A stretch of DNA of 64,000 nt from Namhaeicola sp039714555 (lineage in GTDB: Bacteria > Bacteroidota > Bacteroidia > Flavobacteriales > Flavobacteriaceae). A model generated the notes under the pieces. That model saw only the letters and a list, made by a program, of their open reading frames with translations. It did not search any database and had not been told where the DNA came from. Below are positions 34,051-43,350 of this stretch, in pieces. Position 1 is the first letter of the stretch, and each line of letters begins with the position of its first letter. Where the stretch lies: assembly GCA_039714555.1 (NCBI GenBank), contig JBDLJB010000010.1, positions 1-64,000 of the forward strand, given 5' to 3'. Position numbers and translations under genes: made by a program.

Positions 34051-35682
34051 CTATTGTAATATATTTTTGTATTGTTGTTCGTCATTTAAAACTTTTATTG
34101 CTTCAGTAATAAATTTGCTGTTATAAATATGATTTATATATTCTCCTTTTTTAAAATAATATCTGTTTAATATCTCATCATTTATATGTTCACTGATATC
34201 AACCTTATTCAAGCTTAATTCCTGAATCTTTTCTTGTTCTAAAAGCTTAATTAAATCATTGTATTGGGGTTCAATTTGTTTTTTATATTTCTCTTCTTCT
34301 GCAGAATTAATCCCTGCTTCAAATATTTTTTCAGTTTTTGTCTTAAACAATGATGGATTATTTTTAAGATAGCTTATAAAGTTTTGATATTCTGATTCGT
34401 CAAATTTAAAATCTTTTGGTTTGGCAATGTTAGGGTGATCGTAATAATAATTTGTGACAAAATTAAATATCGTATTTGAATTATATAAAGCTTCAGTTGC
34501 ATTTGTTCTTTCAGGTTTGTCTATACTAACATCAGGTTCTATACCCCCTCCATCATATACCGTTCTTCCATTTTTTGTTTTGAAAGCAGTGGGTGGGTTA
34601 TCTGAAAATTTCGGAATATTATTCTTTGTTCTATGTGAATAATCCATTTCTTGAATGTTTCTGCCACTTGGTGTATAATATTTTGAAATGGTTAGTTTAA
34701 GTTTTGAACCATAAGGTAAATCCCTATAACGCTGTACCAATCCTTTACCAAACGATCTCTCTCCTAAAATTACAGCTCTATCAAAGTCTTGTAAAGAACC
34801 TGCTACAATTTCTGATGCAGATGCCGACCTATTATCAATTAGAACAACTATAGGAATATTGAGGTCAATTGGTTCATTTTTAGTCTTATAAGCTTCACTC
34901 CATTTTTTTAATTTTGCCTTAGTCGTTACAACTACCTCATTTTTAGGAATAAAAAAATTAGTGATCTCTATTGCCTCATTTAATAAACCACCAAGATTTC
35001 CCCTTAAATCAAAAATCAACTTTTCCATACCTTGTGATTTAAGATCTAAAAAAGCCTTTTTTACTGATGCTGATGCTTTTCCATTAAATTTTATAAATGA
35101 TATATAGCCAATCTTGCTATCAATCATTTGATAATGTGGTACCGGATCAATTTCAATTTTATTTCGCTGAAGTTGAAAATTCAGTGTTTTTTGTTGCCTC
35201 AGTATTTGTAAATTAACACTGGTTTCTTCGGTTCCTTTTAAAAGTGATAAAATTTCTTTATTATTATTTTCTTTTACAATTACATCATTAATTTTAACAA
35301 TCTCATCTCCAACTATAATTCCAGCTTTTTCAGCAGGCATATCTTTATAAAGTTCAACAATGACTAATTTATTATCCATCAATTTAGTTGTAGCACCTAT
35401 ACCGCTATATTCTCCATTTGAAAGTATTTTTACATCCTCAACCCCTTGTTCGTCATAATATTTTGTGTAAGGATCTAAGTCATTTAACATATTATCAATC
35501 GCATTTTCAGTAAGACTTGCCGGATTTATATCATCAATATAATACAAATTGAGCTCTTTAAATAATGAAGTGTAAATTTCAATTTGTTTGGCAACTTCAA
35601 AATAATCAGTTTTAAATGCAAACATCATCAAGACTACACTTAATAATAAAGTTACAATACCCGTTCTTTTAAGTTTCTTCAT
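34051..35682 (-). CDS. S41 family C-terminal processing protease (CtpA-like)
   Basis: A 543-residue periplasmic serine protease. An N-terminal hydrophobic stretch (about 5-24) serves as signal or anchor. A PDZ domain (about 85-165, with GEYSGIGATTKL and DMPAEKAGIIVGDEIVKIND) is followed by the S41 catalytic domain with a Ser-Lys dyad in DNRSASASEIVAGSLQD and GERSFGKGLVQ. The final 150 residues are helical and charged. It should trim or degrade periplasmic proteins at C-termini. It lies 3 nt before the 557-residue gene and 39 nt after rnpA. A second S41 protease lies at 39906. Confidence 0.9.
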   Translation of the reverse strand: MKKLKRTGIVTLLLSVVLMMFAFKTDYFEVAKQIEIYTSLFKELNLYYIDDINPASLTENAIDNMLNDLDPYTKYYDEQGVEDVKILSNGEYSGIGATTKLMDNKLVIVELYKDMPAEKAGIIVGDEIVKINDVIVKENNNKEILSLLKGTEETSVNLQILRQQKTLNFQLQRNKIEIDPVPHYQMIDSKIGYISFIKFNGKASASVKKAFLDLKSQGMEKLIFDLRGNLGGLLNEAIEITNFFIPKNEVVVTTKAKLKKWSEAYKTKNEPIDLNIPIVVLIDNRSASASEIVAGSLQDFDRAVILGERSFGKGLVQRYRDLPYGSKLKLTISKYYTPSGRNIQEMDYSHRTKNNIPKFSDNPPTAFKTKNGRTVYDGGGIEPDVSIDKPERTNATEALYNSNTIFNFVTNYYYDHPNIAKPKDFKFDESEYQNFISYLKNNPSLFKTKTEKIFEAGINSAEEEKYKKQIEPQYNDLIKLLEQEKIQELSLNKVDISEHINDEILNRYYFKKGEYINHIYNSKFITEAIKVLNDEQQYKNILQ

Positions 35683-35721
35683 TTGATATTTTTTATTATA
35701 AAAATCTTTAAGAAAAGACTT

Positions 35722-36108
35722 TTATAAGTTCTCATTGTTAACTCTTTTAAGAAATAGGTGCAAAACCTTTTGCATCTTTTTTTCTAAAAGGTCATATTTC
35801 TCTTCTTTTTTTCCTACATATATAAACATAAATATGTGTTTTTTAGTATGCTCCGATTCGTAAATTATATGTTTATTCTTTCTGTAAACTTCCCTTAATA
35901 ATCTTTTAATTCTATTTCTATCAACGGCTTTTTTAAAATTTCGTTTTGAAACTGATACCCCTGCTTGAATTTTAAAAAGCGAATCATGTTCAATTTGTAA
36001 ATAAATCAATTTAATAGGATATGCATTTATTGCTTTACCCGATGAAAATAATTCTTCAATTAATTTCTTTTTTTTTAATTTTTCGTCCTTTTTAAAAGTG
36101 TTTCGCAT
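35722..36108 (-). CDS. rnpA: Ribonuclease P protein component
   Basis: A 128-residue basic protein that binds the RNase P RNA and helps it process tRNA 5' ends. The signature RNRIKRLLRE is at 64-73, preceded by VSVSKRNFKKAVD. Length is usual for Bacteroidota. In this phylum rnpA often lies beside an S41 protease, as here. A -7-like element is directly upstream. Confidence 0.95.
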   Translation of the reverse strand: MRNTFKKDEKLKKKKLIEELFSSGKAINAYPIKLIYLQIEHDSLFKIQAGVSVSKRNFKKAVDRNRIKRLLREVYRKNKHIIYESEHTKKHIFMFIYVGKKEEKYDLLEKKMQKVLHLFLKRVNNENL

Positions 36109-36113
36109 TATTG

Positions 36114-36121
36114 CAAAAATA
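36114..36121 (-). promoter_or_regulatory. -7 element of rnpA
   Basis: On the minus strand TATTTTTG matches TAnnTTTG exactly, but it lies only 5 nt from the ATG at 36108, so the transcript would be almost leaderless or the real promoter lies further up. Confidence 0.35.
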
Positions 36122-36156
36122 TCAAAATAAAATTATCAACTTAAAAATAAAAATCA

Positions 36157-36189
36157 TTTGTCAATATCAAGCCAATAATTGTAAATTTG
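36157..36189 (+). promoter_or_regulatory. Promoter of the acyl-CoA dehydrogenase gene
   Basis: TTTG (36157-36160), a 21-nt spacer and TAAATTTG (36182-36189) form a good -33/-7 pair, 24 nt before the ATG at 36213. Confidence 0.65.
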
Positions 36190-36212
36190 TTTTATATCAT
36201 TTATAAAATATT

Positions 36213-37412
36213 ATGGCTCAAGATCTATATCAAGCACCCGATTATTTTCATTTAGATGACTTACTTACAGATGAACACAAACTAATTCGAGATACTGCTC
36301 GCGAATGGATTAAGCGCGAAGTTACACCAATTATTGAAGATGCTGCTCAAAAAGCTGAATTTCCAAAACAAATTATTCATGGTTTAGCCGAAATTGGTGC
36401 TTTTGGTCCTTATATTCCTGAAGAATACGGTGGTTCTGGATTAGATCATATTTCCTACGGAATTATCATGCAGGAAATTGAAAGAGGTGATTCTGGTGTT
36501 CGTTCAACAGCTTCGGTTCAATCTTCTTTAGTAATGTACCCCATTTGGAAATTTGGCTCTGAAGAACAAAAACAAAAATACTTACCAAAATTAGCAAGCG
36601 GTGAATTAATGGGTTGTTTCGGTTTAACCGAACCAAATCACGGTTCAAATCCGGGAGGAATGGAAACTAGATTTAAAGATATGGGTGACCATTATTTATT
36701 GAATGGCGCTAAATTATGGATTTCAAATTCTCCATTTGCTGATATTGCAGTGGTTTGGGCGAAAAATGAAACCCGCCTGCCGGACGGGCAGGAAGGAAGA
36801 ATTCACGGTTTTATCGTTGAGCGAGGAATGGAAGGGTTTACTACACCCGAAACACATAATAAATGGTCATTACGTGCCTCTGCAACAGGTGAGTTGATAT
36901 TTGACAATGTAAAAATTCCAAAAGAAAATCTATTACCCGGTAAAAGTGGTTTGGGGGCTCCTTTAATGTGTTTAGATTCTGCTCGTTACGGAATTGCCTG
37001 GGGTGCTATTGGTGCTGCAATGGACTGTTATGATACAGCTTTGCGCTATGCCAAAGAAAGAATTCAGTTTGGCAAACCTATTGCAGCTTATCAATTACAA
37101 CAAAAAAAATTAGCTGAAATGATCACCGAAATTACCAAAGCGCAATTTTTAACATGGCGTTTGGGCGTTTTACGTGATGAAGGCAGGGCAACTTCGGCAC
37201 ATATTTCAATGGCAAAACGTAACAATGTAGAAATGGCTTTAAATATTGCTCGTGAAGCCCGCCAGATATTAGGAGCTATGGGAATTACGGGCGATTATTC
37301 AATTATGCGACATATGATGAATCTTGAATCTGTGATAACTTATGAAGGAACCCATGATATTCATTTACTAATAACAGGTATGGATATTACAGGAATACCG
37401 GCTTTTGAGTAA
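36213..37412 (+). CDS. Acyl-CoA dehydrogenase, glutaryl-CoA dehydrogenase type
   Basis: A 399-residue FAD enzyme with the acyl-CoA dehydrogenase fold. FGLTEPNHGSNPG marks the substrate and FAD loop, and the catalytic base Glu lies in ITYEGTHDIHLL, which with the closing GMDITGIPAF is the pattern of glutaryl-CoA dehydrogenase, used in lysine and tryptophan breakdown. Residues 187-194 (TRLPDGQE) appear to be an eight-residue insertion between WAKNE and GRIHG, coded by a GC-rich palindrome unlike the surrounding DNA. Transcribed alone, with a good promoter and a bidirectional-looking terminator. Whether the enzyme decarboxylates cannot be told. Confidence 0.9.
   Translation: MAQDLYQAPDYFHLDDLLTDEHKLIRDTAREWIKREVTPIIEDAAQKAEFPKQIIHGLAEIGAFGPYIPEEYGGSGLDHISYGIIMQEIERGDSGVRSTASVQSSLVMYPIWKFGSEEQKQKYLPKLASGELMGCFGLTEPNHGSNPGGMETRFKDMGDHYLLNGAKLWISNSPFADIAVVWAKNETRLPDGQEGRIHGFIVERGMEGFTTPETHNKWSLRASATGELIFDNVKIPKENLLPGKSGLGAPLMCLDSARYGIAWGAIGAAMDCYDTALRYAKERIQFGKPIAAYQLQQKKLAEMITEITKAQFLTWRLGVLRDEGRATSAHISMAKRNNVEMALNIAREARQILGAMGITGDYSIMRHMMNLESVITYEGTHDIHLLITGMDITGIPAFE
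36771..36794 (+). repeat. GC-rich palindromic mini-insertion within a coding region
   Basis: Twenty-four bases, a multiple of three, with arms CCTGCC and GGCAGG around GGACG, much richer in G and C than the flanking gene. It adds TRLPDGQE to a conserved enzyme. The flanking GAA occurs at both ends. Similar palindromes (CCTGCC...GGCAGG) are scattered in Flavobacteriia genomes as I recall; this one reads like such an element. No second copy was noticed in this window. Confidence 0.6.
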
Positions 37413-37420
37413 AATCTTTT

Positions 37421-37452
37421 ATTCACTGGACGGCTAAAGTCGCCCAGTGAAT
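37421..37452 (+). terminator. Hairpin between convergent genes, probably bidirectional
   Basis: ATTCACTGG (37421-37429) pairs with CCAGTGAAT (37444-37452), with a mismatch and two more pairs below the 8-nt loop. It sits between the acyl-CoA dehydrogenase gene and lpxB, whose ends face each other. Confidence 0.65.
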
Positions 37453-37466
37453 AAGTATATTATGGA

Positions 37467-38579
37467 TTAAGAATTTTTAATAATTAATTCTGCAGTCATA
37501 TCACTTGCTCCTTTTCCTCCTAATTTTTGTTCCAGATCATAGTAGTTTTCAAATATTTCTTCTCTGTTTTTATGATCTAAAATTTTAAACAACTCATCTT
37601 CCAATCTTTTTTCATTAAAATCATCCTGAATGAGTTCAGTAACAGCTTCTTTATCTAAAATTAAATTTACCAATGAAATATATTTGATATTCTTTACCAA
37701 ACGTTTCCCGATTTGATAAGAAAGGGCGTTCCCTTTGTAACACACTACCTCGGGTACTTTAAACAAAGCTGTTTCTAAAGTTGCTGTTCCTGAGGTGACC
37801 AATGCTGCAAATGATGCTGAAAGTAGGTCATAAGTTTTATTTTCAACAATAGCTACCTTATTTTTATTGATAATTTGCTTGTAAAATTCTAATTTCTGAC
37901 TAGGAGCTCCTGCGATAACAAATTGAAAATCTCCAAATTTATCAACCATTTTAAGCATAACCGAAAGCATCTTTGTAATTTCTTGTTTTCTGCTTCCAGG
38001 TAAAAGTGCTATGATTGGTTTTTCATTCAGATCATTTTCTTTTTTAAATTTTTCAATATCTATTTGCTCCCTATCTGCAATAGCATCCAATAATGGATGT
38101 CCAACAAAATGAACCGGGAAATTATGTTTCTTTTCATAAAAATCCTTTTCAAAAGGCAAGATCACATACATTTGATCAATATCTCGCTTGATCTTTTTAA
38201 TACGATTTTCTTTCCATGCCCAAATCTGAGGTGAAATATAATAATGAACAGATATTTCTTTTTGTTTGGCAAATTCAGCAATTCGCATATTAAAACCAGG
38301 GTAATCCACCAAAATTAAAATATCCGGTTTAAAATTTAAAATATCTTGTTTACAAAACTTAATGTTTTTTAAGATAGTTCGCAAATTTATCAATACCTCA
38401 GCAAATCCCATAAAAGCTAAATCTCTATAATGTTTTACCATAGTGCCCCCAATTGCTTTCATTAGATCACCTCCCCAAAACCTAAATTGGGTATGAGTAT
38501 CTTTTTCTAACAATGCTTTCATCAAATTTGAAGCGTGTAGATCTCCTGATGCTTCTCCGGCTATGATGTAGTATTTCAT
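37467..38579 (-). CDS. lpxB: Lipid-A-disaccharide synthase
   Basis: A 370-residue peripheral membrane GT-B enzyme of family GT19, which condenses lipid X and UDP-diacylglucosamine to make the lipid A disaccharide. Landmarks are the N-terminal IAGEASGDLHASNLM, the middle YYISPQIWAWKENRIKKIKRD, GHPLLDAI, ALLPGSRKQEI, and the C-terminal TSGTATLETALFKVPEVV. Last of a three-gene run surE - small membrane protein - lpxB. Confidence 0.96.
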   Translation of the reverse strand: MKYYIIAGEASGDLHASNLMKALLEKDTHTQFRFWGGDLMKAIGGTMVKHYRDLAFMGFAEVLINLRTILKNIKFCKQDILNFKPDILILVDYPGFNMRIAEFAKQKEISVHYYISPQIWAWKENRIKKIKRDIDQMYVILPFEKDFYEKKHNFPVHFVGHPLLDAIADREQIDIEKFKKENDLNEKPIIALLPGSRKQEITKMLSVMLKMVDKFGDFQFVIAGAPSQKLEFYKQIINKNKVAIVENKTYDLLSASFAALVTSGTATLETALFKVPEVVCYKGNALSYQIGKRLVKNIKYISLVNLILDKEAVTELIQDDFNEKRLEDELFKILDHKNREEIFENYYDLEQKLGGKGASDMTAELIIKNS

Positions 38580-38592
38580 CTTTTAGGTTTAT

Positions 38593-38871
38593 TTATAAAA
38601 ATTGCAATAATAAAATTATAAAAGCAATCATAAAACTCGCCAATAATACCCCTCGAGCCCTATAATCTTGCTTCTTTTTTAAATAAATAAAAAACACAAA
38701 TAAATTTGGAATTGCAGCTAATCCCAATACTTTACCCCATAATTCACCTTCTCTAATTACTTTTATAGTTTCATCAAATTCATAAGGTGATAAAAAGACC
38801 ACATACAAATAATAGCCAAAAACAGTTGCAATTAAAGCAACAATAAAGCCAATTAATATTTCTTTTTTCAT
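38593..38871 (-). CDS. Small conserved membrane protein
   Basis: A 92-residue protein with three hydrophobic helices (about 4-25, 51-65 and 74-91) and no signal cleavage site. It lies between surE and lpxB, 13 nt from lpxB. I associate this placement with Flavobacteriia, where the gene has no assigned function. No enzymatic motif. Confidence 0.7.
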   Translation of the reverse strand: MKKEILIGFIVALIATVFGYYLYVVFLSPYEFDETIKVIREGELWGKVLGLAAIPNLFVFFIYLKKKQDYRARGVLLASFMIAFIILLLQFL

Positions 38872-38910
38872 TTGTGAACTAGTTGATTAAAATTACCCAT
38901 ATAAGTTTCA

Positions 38911-39681
38911 TTATAGATCCCATGAATTTAATTTATGCATAAAATGATGTGCAGTTAAATCAAAATGTACCGGTACTACAGATATATATTCATTTTCTAA
39001 AGCCCAAACATCAGTATCTTCACCGTGATCTAAATTTACAAATTTTCCGGTTAACCAATAGTATTCTTTACCTTGTGGATTGGTTCTTTTATCAAATTCC
39101 TCAACCCAATTTGCACGTGCTTGGCGACAAATTTTTATTCCTTTAAATTCTTTTTTTATTATTTTAGGAAAATTTACATTTAGCACAACACCATCTGGCA
39201 ATCCATTTTCTAAAACTTCTAAAGCAATTTTTTTAACATGCTTTTTAATTTTATTAAAATCTGCATGCCATGAATAATCTAAAAGTGAAAAACCAATGGC
39301 AGGAATACCTTCAATTCCGGCCTCAATGGCTGCACTCATAGTACCTGAATAAATAACATTAATTGATGAGTTAGCACCGTGATTTATGCCCGAAACACAT
39401 AGATCAGGTTTTTTATTTAATATTTCACTAACTGCCATTTTAACGCAATCGGCAGGAGTACCTGAACAACGATATTCTAATTGTTCTCCCTCATCAATTG
39501 TAACGGCATCACAATAAATCGTAGAATCTAAAGTTATAGCATGACCCATACCGCTCTGCGGACTATCGGGGGCGACGACAATTACGTCGCCAATTTCGTT
39601 CATAACTGATATTAATGTTCTTACTCCGGGGGCTGTAATTCCGTCGTCATTTGTAACTAAAATTAAAGGTTTTGATCGCAT
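38911..39681 (-). CDS. surE: 5'/3'-nucleotidase
   Basis: A 256-residue metal-dependent phosphatase of the SurE family, acting on nucleoside monophosphates. The metal site NDDG is at 11-14, SGMGHAITL follows, and the second site appears as VSGINHGANSS. First gene of a run with the small membrane protein and lpxB. The 224-bp divergent region to the next gene holds several TTAACA hexamers but without an 11-bp phase. Confidence 0.95.
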   Translation of the reverse strand: MRSKPLILVTNDDGITAPGVRTLISVMNEIGDVIVVAPDSPQSGMGHAITLDSTIYCDAVTIDEGEQLEYRCSGTPADCVKMAVSEILNKKPDLCVSGINHGANSSINVIYSGTMSAAIEAGIEGIPAIGFSLLDYSWHADFNKIKKHVKKIALEVLENGLPDGVVLNVNFPKIIKKEFKGIKICRQARANWVEEFDKRTNPQGKEYYWLTGKFVNLDHGEDTDVWALENEYISVVPVHFDLTAHHFMHKLNSWDL

Positions 39682-39905
39682 TTTGAATAATAATTTTTAA
39701 CAAATTTAAACTATTTTAACCTTATTGTTCATTAAAAAATCTTTAACATTTAATTGTGAGCGCGTTGGGTCTAAAATTAATACTATTGCATTAATAAAGT
39801 TGTATGATTTAATTTATATTAATAATTACTACTTATTTTTATTATCTTGGCACACTTTTAGTGTTATGACTAAAAAAATCAATAATGCATAAAATTATCA
39901 TATTT

Positions 39906-42017
39906 ATGAAAAGGAATTATAAAATACTTTTTACTTTATTAATTTTTGCCGGTATATTACTAAGTTTTCAATCGAAAACTGATCCTGATCCTGAAAAAGA
40001 TAAGGTATTAATTTCTCTTATTAGATATGCTTTACAAAAAGGACACTATGAGCCTTTAAAAATAAACGATGAATTTTCTGCCAAGGTTTTTGATGAGTTT
40101 ATTGACGGTATGGATCCAACAAAAAGATTTTTATATCAATCTGACATTGATGAATTTTCAGAATATAAATATTCAATAGACGATCAAATTAAAAATGAAG
40201 ATTTAAGTTTTTTTTATTTGGTTTATAACCGATATTTAGAGAGACTGGAAGAATCAAAAATATATTATCAGGATATTTTAAAACATCCTTTTGATTTTGA
40301 AAAAAAGGGCACTTATTCATTAGATTATGACAATAAAAAATTTGCCAAAAATGAAGCCGAATTTATTAAGATTTGGCAGCAACAATTAAAAGCAAATACA
40401 CTTTCAAGATTATACGAAAAAGAGGAATTACAAAAAAGTAACTTAAAAAACGACAGCAATTATCCAATAAAATCATTTAAAGAATTAGAAAAAGATGCCC
40501 GTAAAGGAACCCAAAACAGCTTGGATGATTTTTATGGTTTTATGGATGATCTTGAACAAATGGATTGGTTTTCAATCTATATCAATAGTATAACTTTAGG
40601 TTTTGATCCTCATACGAGTTATTTCGCTCCAAAGGATAAAAAGAGGTTTGATATTAGTATGGCGGGTAAATTAGAAGGTATAGGAGCCAGATTACGTAAA
40701 AAGGATGAATATACTACTGTTGATGAGTTAATCTCTGGAGGCCCTGCCTGGAGAGGTGGTGAATTAGAAGTTGGTGATGCTATTTTAAAAGTAGCTCAAG
40801 GCGATGGAGAACCACAAGATATAATTGGAATGCGACTTGACAATGCTATTGAATATATCAAGGGTAAAAAAGGAACTGAAGTTAGGTTGACCGTTCTAAA
40901 AATTGATGGAACTATAAAAATAATTTCAATTATTAGAGATATTGTTGAATTAGATGAAACTTTTGTTAAATCGAGTGTTGTAAAAAAAGACGGACAAAAT
41001 TTTGGTGTTATTAATTTACCTAAATTTTATATTGATTTTAATGAAAGAAATTTCCGTAACTCTGCAACTGATATGGAAAAAGAAATTTCACGGTTAAAAG
41101 AAGAAAATGTTAAAGGTTTATTAATTGACCTAAGAAATAATGGTGGAGGTTCTTTAAAAACAGCCATTGAAATTGCCGGATTATTTATTGAAGAGGGCCC
41201 TGTAGTTCAAGTAAAATATCGCGGTGAAGATCCTAATGTAAAATCAGATAAAGATAAAAAAATACAATGGGATGGCCCTTTAGTAATTTTAGTTAACGAA
41301 CTGTCTGCTTCAGCTTCAGAAATTTTTGCAGCTGCAATGCAAGACTATAACCGAGCAGTAATTATTGGTAGTAAACAAACCTTTGGCAAAGGAACTGTTC
41401 AAAATTTACTTCCTTTAAATAATTATTATAAATACCATGATGATCTGGGTGCTTTAAAAATGACCATTCAAAAGTTTTATAGAATTAATGGTGGTTCTAC
41501 TCAATTAGAAGGTGTAAAATCGGACATTGCTATGCCCGACAGATATACTTATTTAGAAATTGGCGAACGTGATGAAAAACATCCTTTGGCTTGGGATAAA
41601 GTAAAACAAGCTGATTATTCACCGCTTAACGTATACGAAAATTTTGATTCAGTTATTAATGAAAGTAAAAAACGAATTGCATCTAATCCTCAGTTTACTT
41701 TAATTGATAAAAATGCTAAATGGTTAAAAGAAGGAAGAGATAATAATATCATTTATTTAAATTATAATGATTATAGAAATGATATTGAAAATAGAGAAGC
41801 TCAAAATAAAGAGTTTGATGCCATTAATAAATATAAAAATGATTTGGTTTTTAATTCTCCGGGTTATGAACTTCCGAACTTAAAAAATGATTCAATTTTG
41901 GCTAAAAAACGTGAAATTTGGCATATGAACTTAAATAAAGATATATATGTTGAAGAAGCTTTAAATGTTCTTTCTGAATTAAGGGTTAGGGAAAATAAAC
42001 TTCTAGTTAAGAATTAG
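39906..42017 (+). CDS. prc: Tail-specific C-terminal processing protease (Prc-like)
   Basis: A 703-residue periplasmic protease, the long S41A type. Hydrophobic signal or anchor at about 5-22, an extended helical N-terminal domain, a PDZ domain (about 240-330, LEGIGARLRKKDEY and GGPAWRGGELEVGDAIL), the catalytic domain with NELSASASEIFAAAMQD and KQTFGKGTVQ providing the Ser-Lys dyad, and a charged C-terminal domain. The start MKRNYK (39906) fits the signal better than the ATG at 39885. Differs from the CtpA-like protease at 34051 in size and in its N- and C-terminal domains. Confidence 0.92.
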   Translation: MKRNYKILFTLLIFAGILLSFQSKTDPDPEKDKVLISLIRYALQKGHYEPLKINDEFSAKVFDEFIDGMDPTKRFLYQSDIDEFSEYKYSIDDQIKNEDLSFFYLVYNRYLERLEESKIYYQDILKHPFDFEKKGTYSLDYDNKKFAKNEAEFIKIWQQQLKANTLSRLYEKEELQKSNLKNDSNYPIKSFKELEKDARKGTQNSLDDFYGFMDDLEQMDWFSIYINSITLGFDPHTSYFAPKDKKRFDISMAGKLEGIGARLRKKDEYTTVDELISGGPAWRGGELEVGDAILKVAQGDGEPQDIIGMRLDNAIEYIKGKKGTEVRLTVLKIDGTIKIISIIRDIVELDETFVKSSVVKKDGQNFGVINLPKFYIDFNERNFRNSATDMEKEISRLKEENVKGLLIDLRNNGGGSLKTAIEIAGLFIEEGPVVQVKYRGEDPNVKSDKDKKIQWDGPLVILVNELSASASEIFAAAMQDYNRAVIIGSKQTFGKGTVQNLLPLNNYYKYHDDLGALKMTIQKFYRINGGSTQLEGVKSDIAMPDRYTYLEIGERDEKHPLAWDKVKQADYSPLNVYENFDSVINESKKRIASNPQFTLIDKNAKWLKEGRDNNIIYLNYNDYRNDIENREAQNKEFDAINKYKNDLVFNSPGYELPNLKNDSILAKKREIWHMNLNKDIYVEEALNVLSELRVRENKLLVKN

Positions 42018-42047
42018 ATCACAAAGTAAGAAAGTAAAATATCTAGA

Positions 42048-42078
42048 ATCCAACTTTTATTTTAAGTTGGATTTTTTT
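42048..42078 (+). terminator. Rho-independent terminator of prc
   Basis: AATCCAACTT (42048-42057) pairs with AAGTTGGATT (42065-42074) around TTATTTT, followed by a T-run. Confidence 0.85.
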
Positions 42079-42089
42079 TAGGTCTTAAT

Positions 42090-43316
42090 TTAAATTTTAT
42101 AAACCCATTCTTCAGGATTTTCACGTTTGATCTCTTTGAATAAAACAAATGCTAATACAGTTTTTCCGGTAGTTTTATCGGTATGTATTTTTCCTATTTC
42201 TTGTTTGGTTTTAACAATATCACCTTTTTGAACTGTTACATTATCCAGGTTCTTATAAACTGAAATGTAGTTACCATGTTGAATTAAAACAGCTTTTTTC
42301 TTACCTGGTAAAACTTGTATTGCTAAAACTTTACCATCAAAAACAACACGGGCATTACTTCCTTTTTCTGTAGCGTAATGAACTCCATTACTTTCAATTG
42401 TAATACCCTTTAAAGTAGGGTGCGATTGTTTACCAAAATGCCTTATAACAACACCTCTTTTAACAGGTGCGGGTAATTTTCCTTTGTTGGCAATAAAACT
42501 CTTTTCAAGTATTTTTGCCTCAGGTGTAAGTGCAAAACCAGTTCCTTTAACATTTGTCTTTTTGTTAGATTTAGTAATAGCATCCCGAATTAATTTTTCA
42601 ATTTTTTTATCAATTACTTTTTCTTCACGTTGTTTTTTCTTGATAAGAGAAATATAGGTTTTTTCTTTCTTTTTAATCGCTTTTACCAATCCTTCCTGTG
42701 AAAATTTTTCTTTTTTTATACTTTCCGTTTCTTTTTTATTTTCACTGAGCAGGAGCTCTTTTTCAACCTTTTGTTCTTTTAAAAAATCATTTAAATTTTG
42801 CAATTTAACGGTTTCTACTGTAATTTCCTCTCCTTGTTTTGCCCTGTAAGCTGCGTATTGATTTATATACTGAATTCGTTTGTATGCTTGTAAAAAATTC
42901 TCAGATGATAAGATAAACATCATTCTACTCTGTTTTGCTTTACTTTTATAAGATTGCTGAACCATTTTAGCATATTCATCTTTTAAAGCCTCTAAATGCT
43001 TTTGTAATTGTGCTACTTCTTTTTCATTTTCTAAAATATCTAAACTCAATTCTTTTGTTTCCTTATCAATGGTCTCAATCAATTTTTTACGTACTTTAAT
43101 TCGTTTATTTAAATCGTTAAGATCTGATAATAAATTTTTTTCTTTTTTCTTTGATTGAAATAAAAGTGTATTGATTTCTTTAATTTCTTCTTGAAGTTTA
43201 ATTCTTTGCTGCTCTAAAGATTTTTTACTTTGCCCATAAGAAGAAAATGACAATGTCATAAAAAACATTGCGATAAAGAAGAAGAAAAAGTTTGCTTTTG
43301 TATATTTTAAATTCAA
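42090..43316 (-). CDS. EnvC-like LytM/M23 protein, probably non-catalytic
   Basis: A 408-residue exported protein: signal peptide (about 1-29), a long coiled coil (about 30-255), then a LytM/M23 domain (about 290-405). In place of the metal-binding HxxxD and HxH of active endopeptidases it has IESNGVHYATEKGSNARVV and ends VLAFVLFKE; only LIQHGNYISVYKNL is kept. This is how EnvC-type activators look: they stimulate an amidase rather than cut peptidoglycan. Last gene of a four-gene operon that starts with a nucleotidyltransferase. Confidence 0.85.
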   Translation of the reverse strand: MNLKYTKANFFFFFIAMFFMTLSFSSYGQSKKSLEQQRIKLQEEIKEINTLLFQSKKKEKNLLSDLNDLNKRIKVRKKLIETIDKETKELSLDILENEKEVAQLQKHLEALKDEYAKMVQQSYKSKAKQSRMMFILSSENFLQAYKRIQYINQYAAYRAKQGEEITVETVKLQNLNDFLKEQKVEKELLLSENKKETESIKKEKFSQEGLVKAIKKKEKTYISLIKKKQREEKVIDKKIEKLIRDAITKSNKKTNVKGTGFALTPEAKILEKSFIANKGKLPAPVKRGVVIRHFGKQSHPTLKGITIESNGVHYATEKGSNARVVFDGKVLAIQVLPGKKKAVLIQHGNYISVYKNLDNVTVQKGDIVKTKQEIGKIHTDKTTGKTVLAFVLFKEIKRENPEEWVYKI

Positions 43317-43350
43317 TTTATCTATTTTTTTTTGAGTACTGAAAATATAA

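Noticed and set aside
39682..39884. Several TTAACA/TTAACC hexamers upstream of surE and prc, resembling the hexamers of the predicted Pho sites
   Set aside because: Their spacing (19 and 27 bp) does not follow the 11-bp phase, so they look like chance occurrences in AT-rich DNA. They serve as a local negative control for the phased sites.
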